Shown here: positions 9,162 to 17,726 of the stretch, in pieces
Layout: every line of letters starts with the position of its first letter
Numbering within the stretch: position 1 is the stretch's first letter
Origin: an uncultured Arachnia sp.
GTDB lineage: Bacteria; Actinomycetota; Actinomycetes; Propionibacteriales; Propionibacteriaceae
Reading direction: 5' to 3'
Assembly: GCA_947499145.1 (NCBI GenBank)
Contig: CANMNB010000007.1
Span: 124,001 to 188,000 of the forward strand
Length of the DNA: 64,000 nucleotides
Translations under genes and position numbers: made by a program
Notes under the pieces: generated by a model
What the model was told of the DNA's origin: nothing
What the model saw: only the letters and a program-made list of their open reading frames with translations
Database searches by the model: none

Positions 9162-10790
9162 TCAGGCGAGGGCCCGGTCCACCAGGGCCTTGGCCTCGGC
9201 CTGGACCTGGACCAGGTGATCGACACCCGCCAGCGACTCGGCATAGATCTTGTACTTGTCCTCCGTGCCCGACGGCCGGGCCGCGAACCACGCGCGGTCC
9301 GTGGTCACCTTGACCCCACCGATCGGGGCATCGTTCCCGGGAGCCCGCGTCAGGACGGCGGTGATGGGGTCGCCGGCCAGTTCGGTGGCCGTGACGTCCT
9401 CGGCGCCGAGCTTTGCGAGCCGCGCCTTCTGGTCCCGGGAGGCGTCGGCATCGATGCGGGCGTAGTGGGAGCGGCCGAAGCGCTCCTCCAGGCCGGCGTA
9501 CAGCTGGCTCGGGGTCTTCTCCGTGACCGCGAGGATCTCCGAGGCCAGCAGGGCAAGCAGGATGCCATCCTTGTCGGTGGTCCAGGTGGAACCGTCACGG
9601 GCCAGGAAGGAGGCCCCTGCCGACTCCTCACCCCCGAAGCCGATGGAGCCGTCGGTGAGCCCGGGCACGAACCACTTGAAGCCGACGGGGACCTCGACGA
9701 GGCGACGCCCCAACCGCTCGGCGACCTTGTCGATCAGCGACGATGAGACCAGGGTCTTGCCCACCCCGGCGGAGGTGCTCCAGCCGGGCCGGTGCTCGAA
9801 GAGGTAGCCGATCGCCACGGCGAGGAAGGCGTTGGGGTTCATCAGCCCGCCGTCGGGGGTCACGATGCCGTGACGGTCCGCGTCGGCATCGTTGCCGGTG
9901 GCGATGTCGTAGCTGTGCCGGCTGTCGATGAGGGACGCCATCGCGTCGCGGGAGGAACAGTCCATCCGGATCTTGCCGTCAGTGTCCAGGGTCATGAACC
10001 GCCACGTCGGGTCCACGACCGGGTTGACCACCTGGATCGGCAGGGAGGTGGTCTCGGCGAGGTGCTGCCAGTACTGGACGGCCGCGCCGCCCATCGGGTC
10101 CGCCCCGATGTGCATGCCCGCCCCGATGATCGCGTCCAGATCCAGCGCCAGCGCCAGCTCGTCGCAGTAGCGGGTCTTGTAGTCGTAGGTGGTGACCCGG
10201 CCGCGGGCGCGGTCGTAGGGCACGCGTCGGACCTGCGACGGCTCGCGCAGGAGCTCGTTGGCACGGTCCGCGATGACGGAGGTCGCGTCCGAGTCGGCGG
10301 GTCCCCCGTTCGGTGGGTTGTACTTGAAGCCGCCATCGCGGGGCGGGTTGTGCGAGGGGGTGACGACGATGCCGTCGGCCAGGGCGTCACGGTGCTCGCG
10401 GTTGTGGCGGATGATCGCGCGGGAGACGGCCGGCGTCGGCGTGTACTCGTTCTCGCGCTCGGCGAGGACGTCGACGTCGTTGCCCACCAGGACCTCGATC
10501 GCGGTCTTCCAGGCCGGCAGCGACAGGGCGTGGGTGTCCTTGCCCAGGAACACGGGACCGGTCACTCCCTGCGAGCGGCGGTACTCCACGATCGCCTGGG
10601 TGGTGGCCGCGATGTGGTCCTCGTTGAAGGCGGTGTCCAGACTGGAGCCCCGATGGCCGGAGGTCCCGAAGACCACCTTCTGGTCCGGGTCCTCGGGATC
10701 GGGGTGCTTGTCGTAGTAGGCGGCGAGGACCGCGTCGACGTCGATCAGGTCGGAATCGGAGGCAGGAAGGCCTGCGCGCTCGTGTGCCAT
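9162..10790 (-). CDS. pgm: Phosphoglucomutase (alpha-D-glucose-phosphate specific)
   Basis: Interconverts glucose 1-phosphate and glucose 6-phosphate, feeding the nearby glycogen/GlgE genes. 542 residues from ATG 10790, the usual size of this subgroup; GGGAG lies 8 bases upstream. Seen: VVFGTSGHRGSS near residue 40, phosphoserine loop VTPSHNPPRDGG, metal loop GNDADADRHG, sugar-binding GGEESAGASF, and a C-terminal phosphate loop ARPSGTEDKYKIY. All catalytic elements look intact. Confidence 0.97.
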   Translation of the reverse strand: MAHERAGLPASDSDLIDVDAVLAAYYDKHPDPEDPDQKVVFGTSGHRGSSLDTAFNEDHIAATTQAIVEYRRSQGVTGPVFLGKDTHALSLPAWKTAIEVLVGNDVDVLAERENEYTPTPAVSRAIIRHNREHRDALADGIVVTPSHNPPRDGGFKYNPPNGGPADSDATSVIADRANELLREPSQVRRVPYDRARGRVTTYDYKTRYCDELALALDLDAIIGAGMHIGADPMGGAAVQYWQHLAETTSLPIQVVNPVVDPTWRFMTLDTDGKIRMDCSSRDAMASLIDSRHSYDIATGNDADADRHGIVTPDGGLMNPNAFLAVAIGYLFEHRPGWSTSAGVGKTLVSSSLIDKVAERLGRRLVEVPVGFKWFVPGLTDGSIGFGGEESAGASFLARDGSTWTTDKDGILLALLASEILAVTEKTPSQLYAGLEERFGRSHYARIDADASRDQKARLAKLGAEDVTATELAGDPITAVLTRAPGNDAPIGGVKVTTDRAWFAARPSGTEDKYKIYAESLAGVDHLVQVQAEAKALVDRALA

Positions 10791-10861
10791 GGGGCCATAC
10801 TCCCATCCCCGGCGGGCACCGGTGGTTGAACGCTGCGACTCGGACGGCAAAGATGGGACGC

Positions 10862-11764
10862 ATGCCTGATGAGAACTTCTCCCGCCCCGGGGCCGTCGAC
10901 CTGTCTTCCCTCTCCTCCGCACCGCCTGCAGCCGGGGGCGCGAGCTACGTCCTGGACGCCACGGAGGCCGACTTCCAGCAGTTGGCGCAGCTGTCGGCCC
11001 AGTACCCGGTCCTGGTGGAGTTCCACTCGCCGCGGGACACCGGTGGACCCGCCCTGTCCCAGCTCCTCCGTGAGGTGGTGAACGCGGCGGAGGGTCGCTT
11101 CCTGCTGGCGCGCGTCGACGTGGACCAGGAAGCGCGCCTGGCGCAGGCCGTTGGTGTGCAGGCGGTACCGACCGTCGTCGCGCTGATCGGCGGGCAGATG
11201 GCCCCGCTGTTCCAGGGCACCAAGTCCCGTGAGGAGGTGCAGGCCGTCCTGGACCAGGTGGCCCAGCTCGCGGTGGCCAACGGCATGACGGGACGGGCGC
11301 AGCCGGTCGCAGCGGCGCCGACCCCCTCGGCGTCGCCCGCGGAGCCCCCCGCGGACCCCCGCTTCCAGGCAGCGGACGACGCCCTGGAGGCAGGAGACTA
11401 TGCGCGCGCCGTCGCCGAGTTCGACGCCCTGCTGGCCGCGACGCCGGGTGATGCCGAGGCCATCGCCGGGCGAGCCCAGGCGTCCCTGCTCCATCGCAGC
11501 ACCCAGTTCGACCCGGCGGACGTGGTGCGACGCGCCTCCGCCGAGCCGGACGACGTCGACGCCCAGCTCCAGGCAGCGGACCTCGAGGTCATCCAGGGAT
11601 CCGCCGAGGCGGCGTTCGACCGCCTGCTGTCGTTGGCTCGCGGCCTCGCCCCCGACCAGCGGGACCCGGTCCGCCTCCGTCTGCTGGAGCTGTTCGAAGT
11701 GGTGGGACGCCAGGACCCGGCCGTGTCCAAGGCCCGGCGGCAGCTGTCCCAGCTCCTGTTCTAG
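10862..11764 (+). CDS. Thioredoxin-fold/TPR co-chaperone (CnoX/YbbN-like) without CxxC
   Basis: About 300 residues. The N-terminal thioredoxin domain runs from ATEADFQQLAQ to about residue 140, with cis-proline in VQAVPTVVALIGG. A proline-rich linker and a TPR-like helical domain (AADDALEAGDYARAVAEFDALLAATPGDAEA) follow. The usual WCxxC site is replaced by FHSPRDTGGP (residues 54-63), so it cannot work as a dithiol reductase. CnoX/YbbN proteins are chaperedoxins that hand clients to chaperones. ATG 10853 would add three residues and cannot be excluded. The gene stops one base from the convergent NUDIX gene. Confidence 0.88.
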   Translation: MPDENFSRPGAVDLSSLSSAPPAAGGASYVLDATEADFQQLAQLSAQYPVLVEFHSPRDTGGPALSQLLREVVNAAEGRFLLARVDVDQEARLAQAVGVQAVPTVVALIGGQMAPLFQGTKSREEVQAVLDQVAQLAVANGMTGRAQPVAAAPTPSASPAEPPADPRFQAADDALEAGDYARAVAEFDALLAATPGDAEAIAGRAQASLLHRSTQFDPADVVRRASAEPDDVDAQLQAADLEVIQGSAEAAFDRLLSLARGLAPDQRDPVRLRLLELFEVVGRQDPAVSKARRQLSQLLF

Positions 11765-11765
11765 G

Positions 11766-12533
11766 TCACTCCACCAGGTGGCCGTCCTCGGTCATACCTC
11801 GGGCGCCCGCGAGCACCAGCCGGATCCGGCGGGCCGAGAGCGGCGTGACCCGGGAGTCGAGCTCCTCCGGCGCCACCCAGTGCAGCGCCCGGATCTCGGC
11901 ATCGCACGGCTGCAGCGTCGCGATCGTTCCCGGCGCGAGACGCCCGCCGTCGAAGACGAACTCGATGGCGTCCGACCAGCCCAAGTAGGGCGGCATCCAG
12001 TCCACGAGAGCGGGCTGGCCGAACGAGACATCGATCCCCAGCTCCTCGAAGACCTCGCGACGGCACCCCTCCCGCGGCGTCTCGTGGGGCTCGACGACCC
12101 CGCCCGGCAGCTCCCAGTCGGACTTGTAGACCGTCTCTGTCAGCAGCACCCGGCCCACCTGGTCGACGAAGACGGCGTGCCCGATGACGCGCTTGGTGGG
12201 CAGCACCGAGTCCATCACCGACGAGAACGCCTGCGGCCCGCTCGTGGCGTCGGAGAGGAGCCGGCCGTAGACGAGGGCGTCGGTCCGCGTGCCGTCATCG
12301 GCCTGGAGCGCTGACCGCAGCACGCCGTCGCGGCGGAACCCGATCCGTTGCAGCGCGCGACGGACCGACGACTGGTGCGGCGCGACGGTGACCTGGATGC
12401 GCTCGGCCCGCGACGCCGTGTCCACCGCGGCCACCACCTCGGCCAGCAGTTCCGCGGAGTCGTCGGCGAGGTGATCGAGGACGAGCTCGACGACGGGGCC
12501 GCGCCACAGCGCCGTCACGCGCTCTGGGCTCAT
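11766..12533 (-). CDS. GNAT-remnant/NUDIX hydrolase fusion
   Basis: 255 residues in two parts. Residues about 1-95 resemble the second half of a GNAT acetyltransferase (ERIQVTVAPHQSSVRRALQRIGFRRDG). Residues about 105-255 are a NUDIX hydrolase with a complete Nudix box, GVVEPHETPREGCRREVFEELGI. NUDIX enzymes cleave nucleoside diphosphates linked to another group; the substrate here is unknown. The ATG overlaps the glgB stop (ATGA), making it the last gene of the glgE-mak-glgB operon, so a nucleotide-sugar related substrate is possible but unproven. Confidence 0.88.
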   Translation of the reverse strand: MSPERVTALWRGPVVELVLDHLADDSAELLAEVVAAVDTASRAERIQVTVAPHQSSVRRALQRIGFRRDGVLRSALQADDGTRTDALVYGRLLSDATSGPQAFSSVMDSVLPTKRVIGHAVFVDQVGRVLLTETVYKSDWELPGGVVEPHETPREGCRREVFEELGIDVSFGQPALVDWMPPYLGWSDAIEFVFDGGRLAPGTIATLQPCDAEIRALHWVAPEELDSRVTPLSARRIRLVLAGARGMTEDGHLVE

Positions 12534-14428
12534 GCCGAGGCGCGGAACCGCAGCCAGACGGAGCCCAGGGGCGGGACGCTGATGTGGGCGTTGGCGGGGA
12601 AGTGGGCCCAGGCGCCGGGATGCGCGACGACCCGTCCGAGATTGCCGTGCTGGCCGGACCCGTCGTACGTGTCGGCGTCGGTGTTGAGGATCTCCTCCCA
12701 CTCGCCGGCCTCCGGCAGACCGATCGAGTAGTCCAACAACGGCTCCGAGGAGAAGTTCGTGATGCAGGCGACATGGTTGCCCTCACCGTCGTGCCGCACC
12801 CAGCTCAGCGTGTTGTGGCCCGCGTCGTCGGCGTTGATCCAGCTGAAGCCCTCCGGGTCGCTGTCCAGGCGGTAGAGCGCCGGGTTGTCGCGGTAGAGGG
12901 CGTTCAGGTCACGGAAGAGCCGCTGCAGGCCACCGTGGCCCCAGAGGTCGCTGACCCACCACTCGAGGCTGGTGGCCTCGTTGAACTCGGGACGTTGCCC
13001 GAACTCGGAACCCATGAAGACCAACTGCTTGCCGGGGAAGGACCACATGAAGGAGTAGAACGCACGGAGGGTGGCGAACTGCCGCCAGTCGTCCTGCGGC
13101 ACCTTGTTGACCATGGAGCCCTTGCCGTGCACGACCTCGTCATGGCTGATCGGCAGGATGTAGTTCTCCGAGTAGGCGTAGACCATCGCGAAGGTCAGGA
13201 GGTTGTGCTCGTACTGTCGGTAGATCGGGTCCAGCTGCAGGTAGCGCAGGGAGTCGTTCATCCAGCCCATGTTCCACTTGAAGCCGAACCCGAGGCCCCC
13301 CTCGTGCACGGGCTTCGTGACGCCCGGGAAGCTGGTCGACTCCTCCGCGATCATCATGACCCCGGGGGCTCGCTCGTAGAGGTGCGCGTTGACGTATCGC
13401 AGGAAGTCGATGGCCTCCAGGTTCTCCCGCCCACCGAACTGGTTGGGGACCCACTGGCCCTCCTCGCGGCTGTAGTCGAGGTACAGCATCGAGGCGACGG
13501 CATCCACCCGCAGGCCGTCGATGTGGAACTCGTGGATCCAGTAGAGGGCGTTCGAGACGAGGAAGCTCTTCACCTCATTGCGGCCATAGTTGAAGATGTA
13601 GGTGCCCCAGTCCTGGTGCTCGCCCTGTCGGGGGTCGGCGTGCTCGTAGAGGGCCGTGCCGTCGAAGCGGCCGAGAGCCCAGTCGTCCTTGGGGAAGTGG
13701 CCGGGAACCCAGTCCAGGATCACGCCGATGCCGGCCTGGTGGAGCCGGTCGATCAGGTGGCGGAGGTCGTCGGGCTTCCCGAATCGGCTGGTGGGGGAGA
13801 AGTAGCCGGAGACCTGGTATCCCCAGGACGGCTCGAAGGGGTGTTCCGCCACCGGCATCAGCTCGACGTGGGTGTAGCCCTGCCACGTGACGTACTCGAC
13901 GAGTTCGTCGGCGAGCTCCAGGTAGGACTTCCCCTTGCGCCAGCCGCCCAGGTGCACCTCGTAGATGCTCATCGGCTCGGCATGCGGTTGTGAGGCCGCC
14001 CGTCGCTGCATCCACTCGTCGTCCGACCACAGGTACCGGGACTCGTAGACGATGCTGGCGTTGGCGGGCGCCTGCTCACTGAAGCGGGCCATGGGGTCGA
14101 CCTTCTCCCGCCACACCCCATCCGGTCCCTGGATCCGGAACTTGTAGAGGGTTCCCTCGCCGAGGCCCTCGACGAAGATCCCCCAGACCCCGGATCCGGG
14201 GATGAGCTGCATGTCGTCGCCGGTCCACCAGTTGAAGTCGCCGATCACCTGCACTGCCCGGGCGTTGGGGGCCCAGACCGTGAAGCGGACGCCGGAGACC
14301 GGGCCGCGCTCGTCGTCGTCGACCGTGACGACGTGACTGCCGAGTCGCTTCCAGGCCTCCGTGTCACCGCCGGTGTGGAAGCCCTCGAAGTCCCAGCCCG
14401 CGAGTCCGCCGAAGATGTCATGCGCCAT
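12530..14428 (-). CDS. glgB: 1,4-alpha-glucan branching enzyme
   Basis: Makes alpha-1,6 branches in glycogen-like glucan. 632 residues, shorter than the 730 of E. coli because it has only one N-terminal CBM48 module (GVRFTVWAPNARAVQVIGDFNWW). The GH13 barrel carries the nucleophile region DGLRVDAVASMLYLDY, acid MIAEESTSF and SHDEVVHGKGS. The C-terminal beta domain ends PPLGSVWLRFR. It overlaps the maltokinase end by 11 bases and the GNAT/NUDIX gene by four. Branching enzyme acts on linear chains made by GlgE. Confidence 0.97.
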   Translation of the reverse strand: MAHDIFGGLAGWDFEGFHTGGDTEAWKRLGSHVVTVDDDERGPVSGVRFTVWAPNARAVQVIGDFNWWTGDDMQLIPGSGVWGIFVEGLGEGTLYKFRIQGPDGVWREKVDPMARFSEQAPANASIVYESRYLWSDDEWMQRRAASQPHAEPMSIYEVHLGGWRKGKSYLELADELVEYVTWQGYTHVELMPVAEHPFEPSWGYQVSGYFSPTSRFGKPDDLRHLIDRLHQAGIGVILDWVPGHFPKDDWALGRFDGTALYEHADPRQGEHQDWGTYIFNYGRNEVKSFLVSNALYWIHEFHIDGLRVDAVASMLYLDYSREEGQWVPNQFGGRENLEAIDFLRYVNAHLYERAPGVMMIAEESTSFPGVTKPVHEGGLGFGFKWNMGWMNDSLRYLQLDPIYRQYEHNLLTFAMVYAYSENYILPISHDEVVHGKGSMVNKVPQDDWRQFATLRAFYSFMWSFPGKQLVFMGSEFGQRPEFNEATSLEWWVSDLWGHGGLQRLFRDLNALYRDNPALYRLDSDPEGFSWINADDAGHNTLSWVRHDGEGNHVACITNFSSEPLLDYSIGLPEAGEWEEILNTDADTYDGSGQHGNLGRVVAHPGAWAHFPANAHISVPPLGSVWLRFRASA

Positions 14429-15683
14429 GGTGGGCTCCTTCAGTAGTGGGGTCGAGGTGGATGAGGGGGACGTGGATCATGTGGGGGCGGTTGCGACTCT
14501 CGTAGACCACCTCGTAGACGGCCTTGTCCGTTTCGAACGCCTCGAGGAGCGCGGTGTCGGGACCGTCGGGAGAGTAGCCGTGGAGGAACGCCCGCCGGGC
14601 GCGGCGCCGCCACTCGGGTGCGCCGTCCGGGGCGCTCGCCGCGGCGTAGTCGAAGGAGCGCAGCATCCCGGCGACGTCGCGCCAGGGGGAGTCGGGCTCC
14701 CGGCGTTCGTCGAGAGACTTGAGCGGCTCGCCCTCGAAGTCGACGTAGCGCCACCTGCCCTCGGTGAGCAGGACCTGGCCCAGGTGACAATCCCCGTGGA
14801 TGCGCTGGGCCGGGATGTCCTGCGCGCCGAGGCCGGCGTAGCGCTCCTCGACGCGGGACTGCACGTCCCGCAGCCTCGGGACCTCCGAGGCCGCGGCCGA
14901 GAACCGCCGCCGGAAGGTCTCCGCGAGGTCAGCGGTGTGCAGGCTGGTGGTGGGCAGGCGCTCGGCCAGCGTGGCGTGGACCCGCCGCAGGGTGCGCCCG
15001 AGCGCCTCGGCGTGGTCGTCGAACGGGCGGCCGACCCGGGCGGCGTCGCAGGCGGCGACGTATCCGTCGATCGGATCCGAGAAGGCCTCGAGGAACACGG
15101 CCAGGTCTGCGTCCTCGTCGCGCCACACGCCATGCAGCTCCGCGACCGTCCCGGTCCCGGCGAGCTCTCGATGCAGCTCGACATCGACGTTGGGTCCGTC
15201 CTCGAGACGGCGGAAGACCTTGCACAGCAGCTGTGTGCCGAAGAACACCGTGGTGTTGGACTGCTCGCCGGTGTACCGCCTGGCCGGCAGGTCGGTCGGG
15301 ACCGGCGACAGCAGCTCGAACCCGGGTGCCGAGCCCGCGAGGTGTTCCAGCAGCACCCGCATCGCCCGCGGGTCGTCGACGGCCTCCGCCAGTTCGCGGC
15401 CGTCGCCCAGGTCCAGCAACGCGGGCCCGGGTCCCGATCCCACGGTCCGCAGCACCAGCGGAACGTGGTACCGCTCGGTGGTGCCGTCGGCGTAGCGGAC
15501 GTCCAGCACCGCGGGTGCGACGGAGCGCTCGTGGCCGACCAGCGTTCTGCCGACGTGGAGCCCGGCCGGTCGGCCGCCACGTGAGCGTCCCGAGAACCAG
15601 CGGGCGTCGCGCGCCAGCTCCCACAGGGCCGCAGTCAGGTCGGTTGTGTCCACGAGGCCCGCGATGGCCACGTCGCCGCTCAT
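14418..15683 (-). CDS. mak: Maltokinase
   Basis: Phosphorylates maltose with ATP to maltose 1-phosphate, the donor for GlgE. 421 residues. An N-terminal cap domain (DARWFSGRSRGG) precedes an aminoglycoside-phosphotransferase-like kinase lobe with catalytic HGDCHLGQVLL at about residue 290 and metal-binding YVDFEGEP. The ATG overlaps the glgE stop (ATGA), so expression is coupled. No trehalose synthase gene, the usual source of maltose, is present in the window. Confidence 0.95.
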   Translation of the reverse strand: MSGDVAIAGLVDTTDLTAALWELARDARWFSGRSRGGRPAGLHVGRTLVGHERSVAPAVLDVRYADGTTERYHVPLVLRTVGSGPGPALLDLGDGRELAEAVDDPRAMRVLLEHLAGSAPGFELLSPVPTDLPARRYTGEQSNTTVFFGTQLLCKVFRRLEDGPNVDVELHRELAGTGTVAELHGVWRDEDADLAVFLEAFSDPIDGYVAACDAARVGRPFDDHAEALGRTLRRVHATLAERLPTTSLHTADLAETFRRRFSAAASEVPRLRDVQSRVEERYAGLGAQDIPAQRIHGDCHLGQVLLTEGRWRYVDFEGEPLKSLDERREPDSPWRDVAGMLRSFDYAAASAPDGAPEWRRRARRAFLHGYSPDGPDTALLEAFETDKAVYEVVYESRNRPHMIHVPLIHLDPTTEGAHHGA

Positions 15684-17677
15684 GCGGTGACGTGCAGCAC
15701 GTGCGCCGGCTGCCCGGGATAGAGACGGACGTAGGGGTGGGCCGACCAGCGGAACTCCTGGTCCGTCAACTCGTCGACCACGGCGAGGTCCTGGCCGGGC
15801 GCGGCACCGAGGGCCTCGAGGTCCAGCTGGAGGGTGGTCTCCACGGTGTTGTCCGGGTCGAGCGAGCAGACCACCAAGACGTGGTCGGAGCCGTCCTGCT
15901 TCGAGTACGCGATCACCTGGTCATGGCCCGTCTCGTGGAAGGTGACGTCGCGGAGCTGCTGCAGGGCCGGATGGCGTTCGCGAATGGCGTTCAGGCGCCC
16001 GATCAGGAGGTTGAGGTTGGGTTGTGCCTCGAAGTCCCGGGGGCGGTACTGGAACTTCTCCGAGTCGCGGTACTCCTCCTTGCCATGCGCCAAGGGTTCG
16101 TGCTCGAAGAGCTCGAAGCCCGAGTAGACGCCCCAAGTGGGCGACATCGTGGCCGCCAGGATCGCCCGGATGGCGAAACTGGCCGGGTTGCCGCTCTGGA
16201 GGTGGAAGGGGTTGATGTCGGGGGTGTTGACGAAGAAGTTGGGCCGGTAGTAGCTGGCCATCTCCGTGGAGAGCTCGGTCAGGTACTCCGTCAGCTCCTG
16301 CTTCGTCACCCGCCACGTGAAGTAGGTGTAGGACTGCTGGAAGCCGACCTTGCCCAGGGCCGCCATCATCTGGGGACGGGTGAAGGCCTCGGCCAGGAAG
16401 ATGACGCCGGGGTGTGTCCGGTGCACCTCCTCGAGCAGCCAGTCCCAGAACTCCACGGGCTTGGTGTGGGGGTTGTCGACGCGGAAGACCGTCACCCCGC
16501 GGTCGATCCAGAACCGCACGATCCTCAGCACCTCGTGGTAGATGCCGTCGGGGTCATTGTCGAAGTTGATGGGGTAGATGTCCTGGTACTTCTTCGGGGG
16601 ATTCTCCGCATACGCGATGGTGCCGTCCAGTCGGGTGCTGAACCACTCCGGGTGCTCCGTCACCCACGGGTGGTCGGGCGAGGCCTGCAGGGCCAGGTCC
16701 AGGGCCACCTCGAGACCCAGGGAGCCGGCCTTCGAGACGAACCTGTCGAACGCGTCGAGGTCGCCGAGGTCGGGATGGATGGCGTCGTGCCCCCCGGCCT
16801 CGGACCCGATGGCCCAAGGCGAGCCCGGGTCCTGCTCGTCCGGGGTCAGCGTGTTGTTGCGTCCCTTCCGGAACGCATGGCCGATGGGATGGATGGGTGG
16901 CAGGTAGACGATGTGGAAGCCCATGGCGGCAGCCGCTTCGAGGCGCTCGTGGGAACTGTCGAACGTGCCGGAGTGCCAGCGGCCGTCGTCGTCCTGCCAG
17001 GCTCCTTGGGAGCGGGGGAAGAACTCGTACCAGGAGGAGTAGAGCGCGCGTCGCCGCTCCACCCGAATGGGGTACTCGTGCGTGGCCGTCACGAGCTCTC
17101 GCGGACCGAAGCGCGCCATGGCGCGGGCCACCGGTCGGGAGGTCACCAGTTCCAGGACCTCGTCGGCGGGACGCTGGGGGTCGAGCGAGCCGATGACGGC
17201 CCTGAGCAGCGACGCCGCACTCTCCACCCCGAGCCGGCTCGCCAACTGCTCGGCCTGTTCGACGACCGAGCGACCCTCCATGCAGACGAGGTCGAGGTCC
17301 ATGCTGAGGGGCAGCTTCGCCTCCGCCTGGTGCAGCCACGTGTGCCACGGGTCGGACCACCCCTCGATCCGGAAGGTCCAGTCGCCCTCGCTCGCCATGC
17401 GCACGTGCGCCTGCCAGATGTCGAGGCCGGCCGGCTCCACCTGTGTCATGTCGATGCGACGCTGTGTTCCGTGGGGTGCGGTGAGGATGACCGAGGCGTT
17501 GACGGCGTCGTGCCCCTCCCGGAAGACGTTCGCCTGGATCCGCACCCGTTCGTGCACGACGGCCTTCACCGGGTAGGCGCCGCAGGAGATCACGGGGGCG
17601 ACGTCGGCCACGGGGATGCGACCGAACCCTCCCGGGGTGCGGCGCAGACGGGGTGCGTTGTCCAGCGATTCGTTCAC
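15680..17677 (-). CDS. glgE: Alpha-1,4-glucan:maltose-1-phosphate maltosyltransferase
   Basis: Extends alpha-1,4-glucan with maltose units from maltose 1-phosphate. 665 residues, the normal GlgE length. An N-terminal beta domain begins RIPVADVAPVISCGAYPVKA; the GH13 barrel has YSSWYEFFPRS, the active-site loop with nucleophile VFRVDNPHTKPVEFW, and acid FLAEAFTRP. It is the first gene of the leftward glycogen operon. The start is GTG 17677, supported by a TAGGCT hexamer seven bases upstream. Confidence 0.97.
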   Translation of the reverse strand: MNESLDNAPRLRRTPGGFGRIPVADVAPVISCGAYPVKAVVHERVRIQANVFREGHDAVNASVILTAPHGTQRRIDMTQVEPAGLDIWQAHVRMASEGDWTFRIEGWSDPWHTWLHQAEAKLPLSMDLDLVCMEGRSVVEQAEQLASRLGVESAASLLRAVIGSLDPQRPADEVLELVTSRPVARAMARFGPRELVTATHEYPIRVERRRALYSSWYEFFPRSQGAWQDDDGRWHSGTFDSSHERLEAAAAMGFHIVYLPPIHPIGHAFRKGRNNTLTPDEQDPGSPWAIGSEAGGHDAIHPDLGDLDAFDRFVSKAGSLGLEVALDLALQASPDHPWVTEHPEWFSTRLDGTIAYAENPPKKYQDIYPINFDNDPDGIYHEVLRIVRFWIDRGVTVFRVDNPHTKPVEFWDWLLEEVHRTHPGVIFLAEAFTRPQMMAALGKVGFQQSYTYFTWRVTKQELTEYLTELSTEMASYYRPNFFVNTPDINPFHLQSGNPASFAIRAILAATMSPTWGVYSGFELFEHEPLAHGKEEYRDSEKFQYRPRDFEAQPNLNLLIGRLNAIRERHPALQQLRDVTFHETGHDQVIAYSKQDGSDHVLVVCSLDPDNTVETTLQLDLEALGAAPGQDLAVVDELTDQEFRWSAHPYVRLYPGQPAHVLHVTA

Positions 17678-17684
17678 GTGCTCC

Positions 17685-17690
17685 AGCCTA
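17685..17690 (-). promoter_or_regulatory. -10 hexamer for the glgE operon, leaderless type
   Basis: Minus-strand TAGGCT with 7 nt to the GTG at 17677. The divergent SDR gene starts within 50 bp. Confidence 0.6.
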
Positions 17691-17726
17691 GCCAGCTATG
17701 AGCCCGCCATGTCCCACGATGGAGTC

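Noticed and set aside
12584-13993. 469-codon plus-strand frame opposite glgB
   Set aside because: Composition is Val/Gly/Asp-rich and it lies wholly opposite GlgB coding sequence.
15233-17701. 822-codon plus-strand frame opposite glgE
   Set aside because: The minus strand encodes full-length GlgE with all active-site motifs. The long opposite frame is a by-product of high third-position GC.
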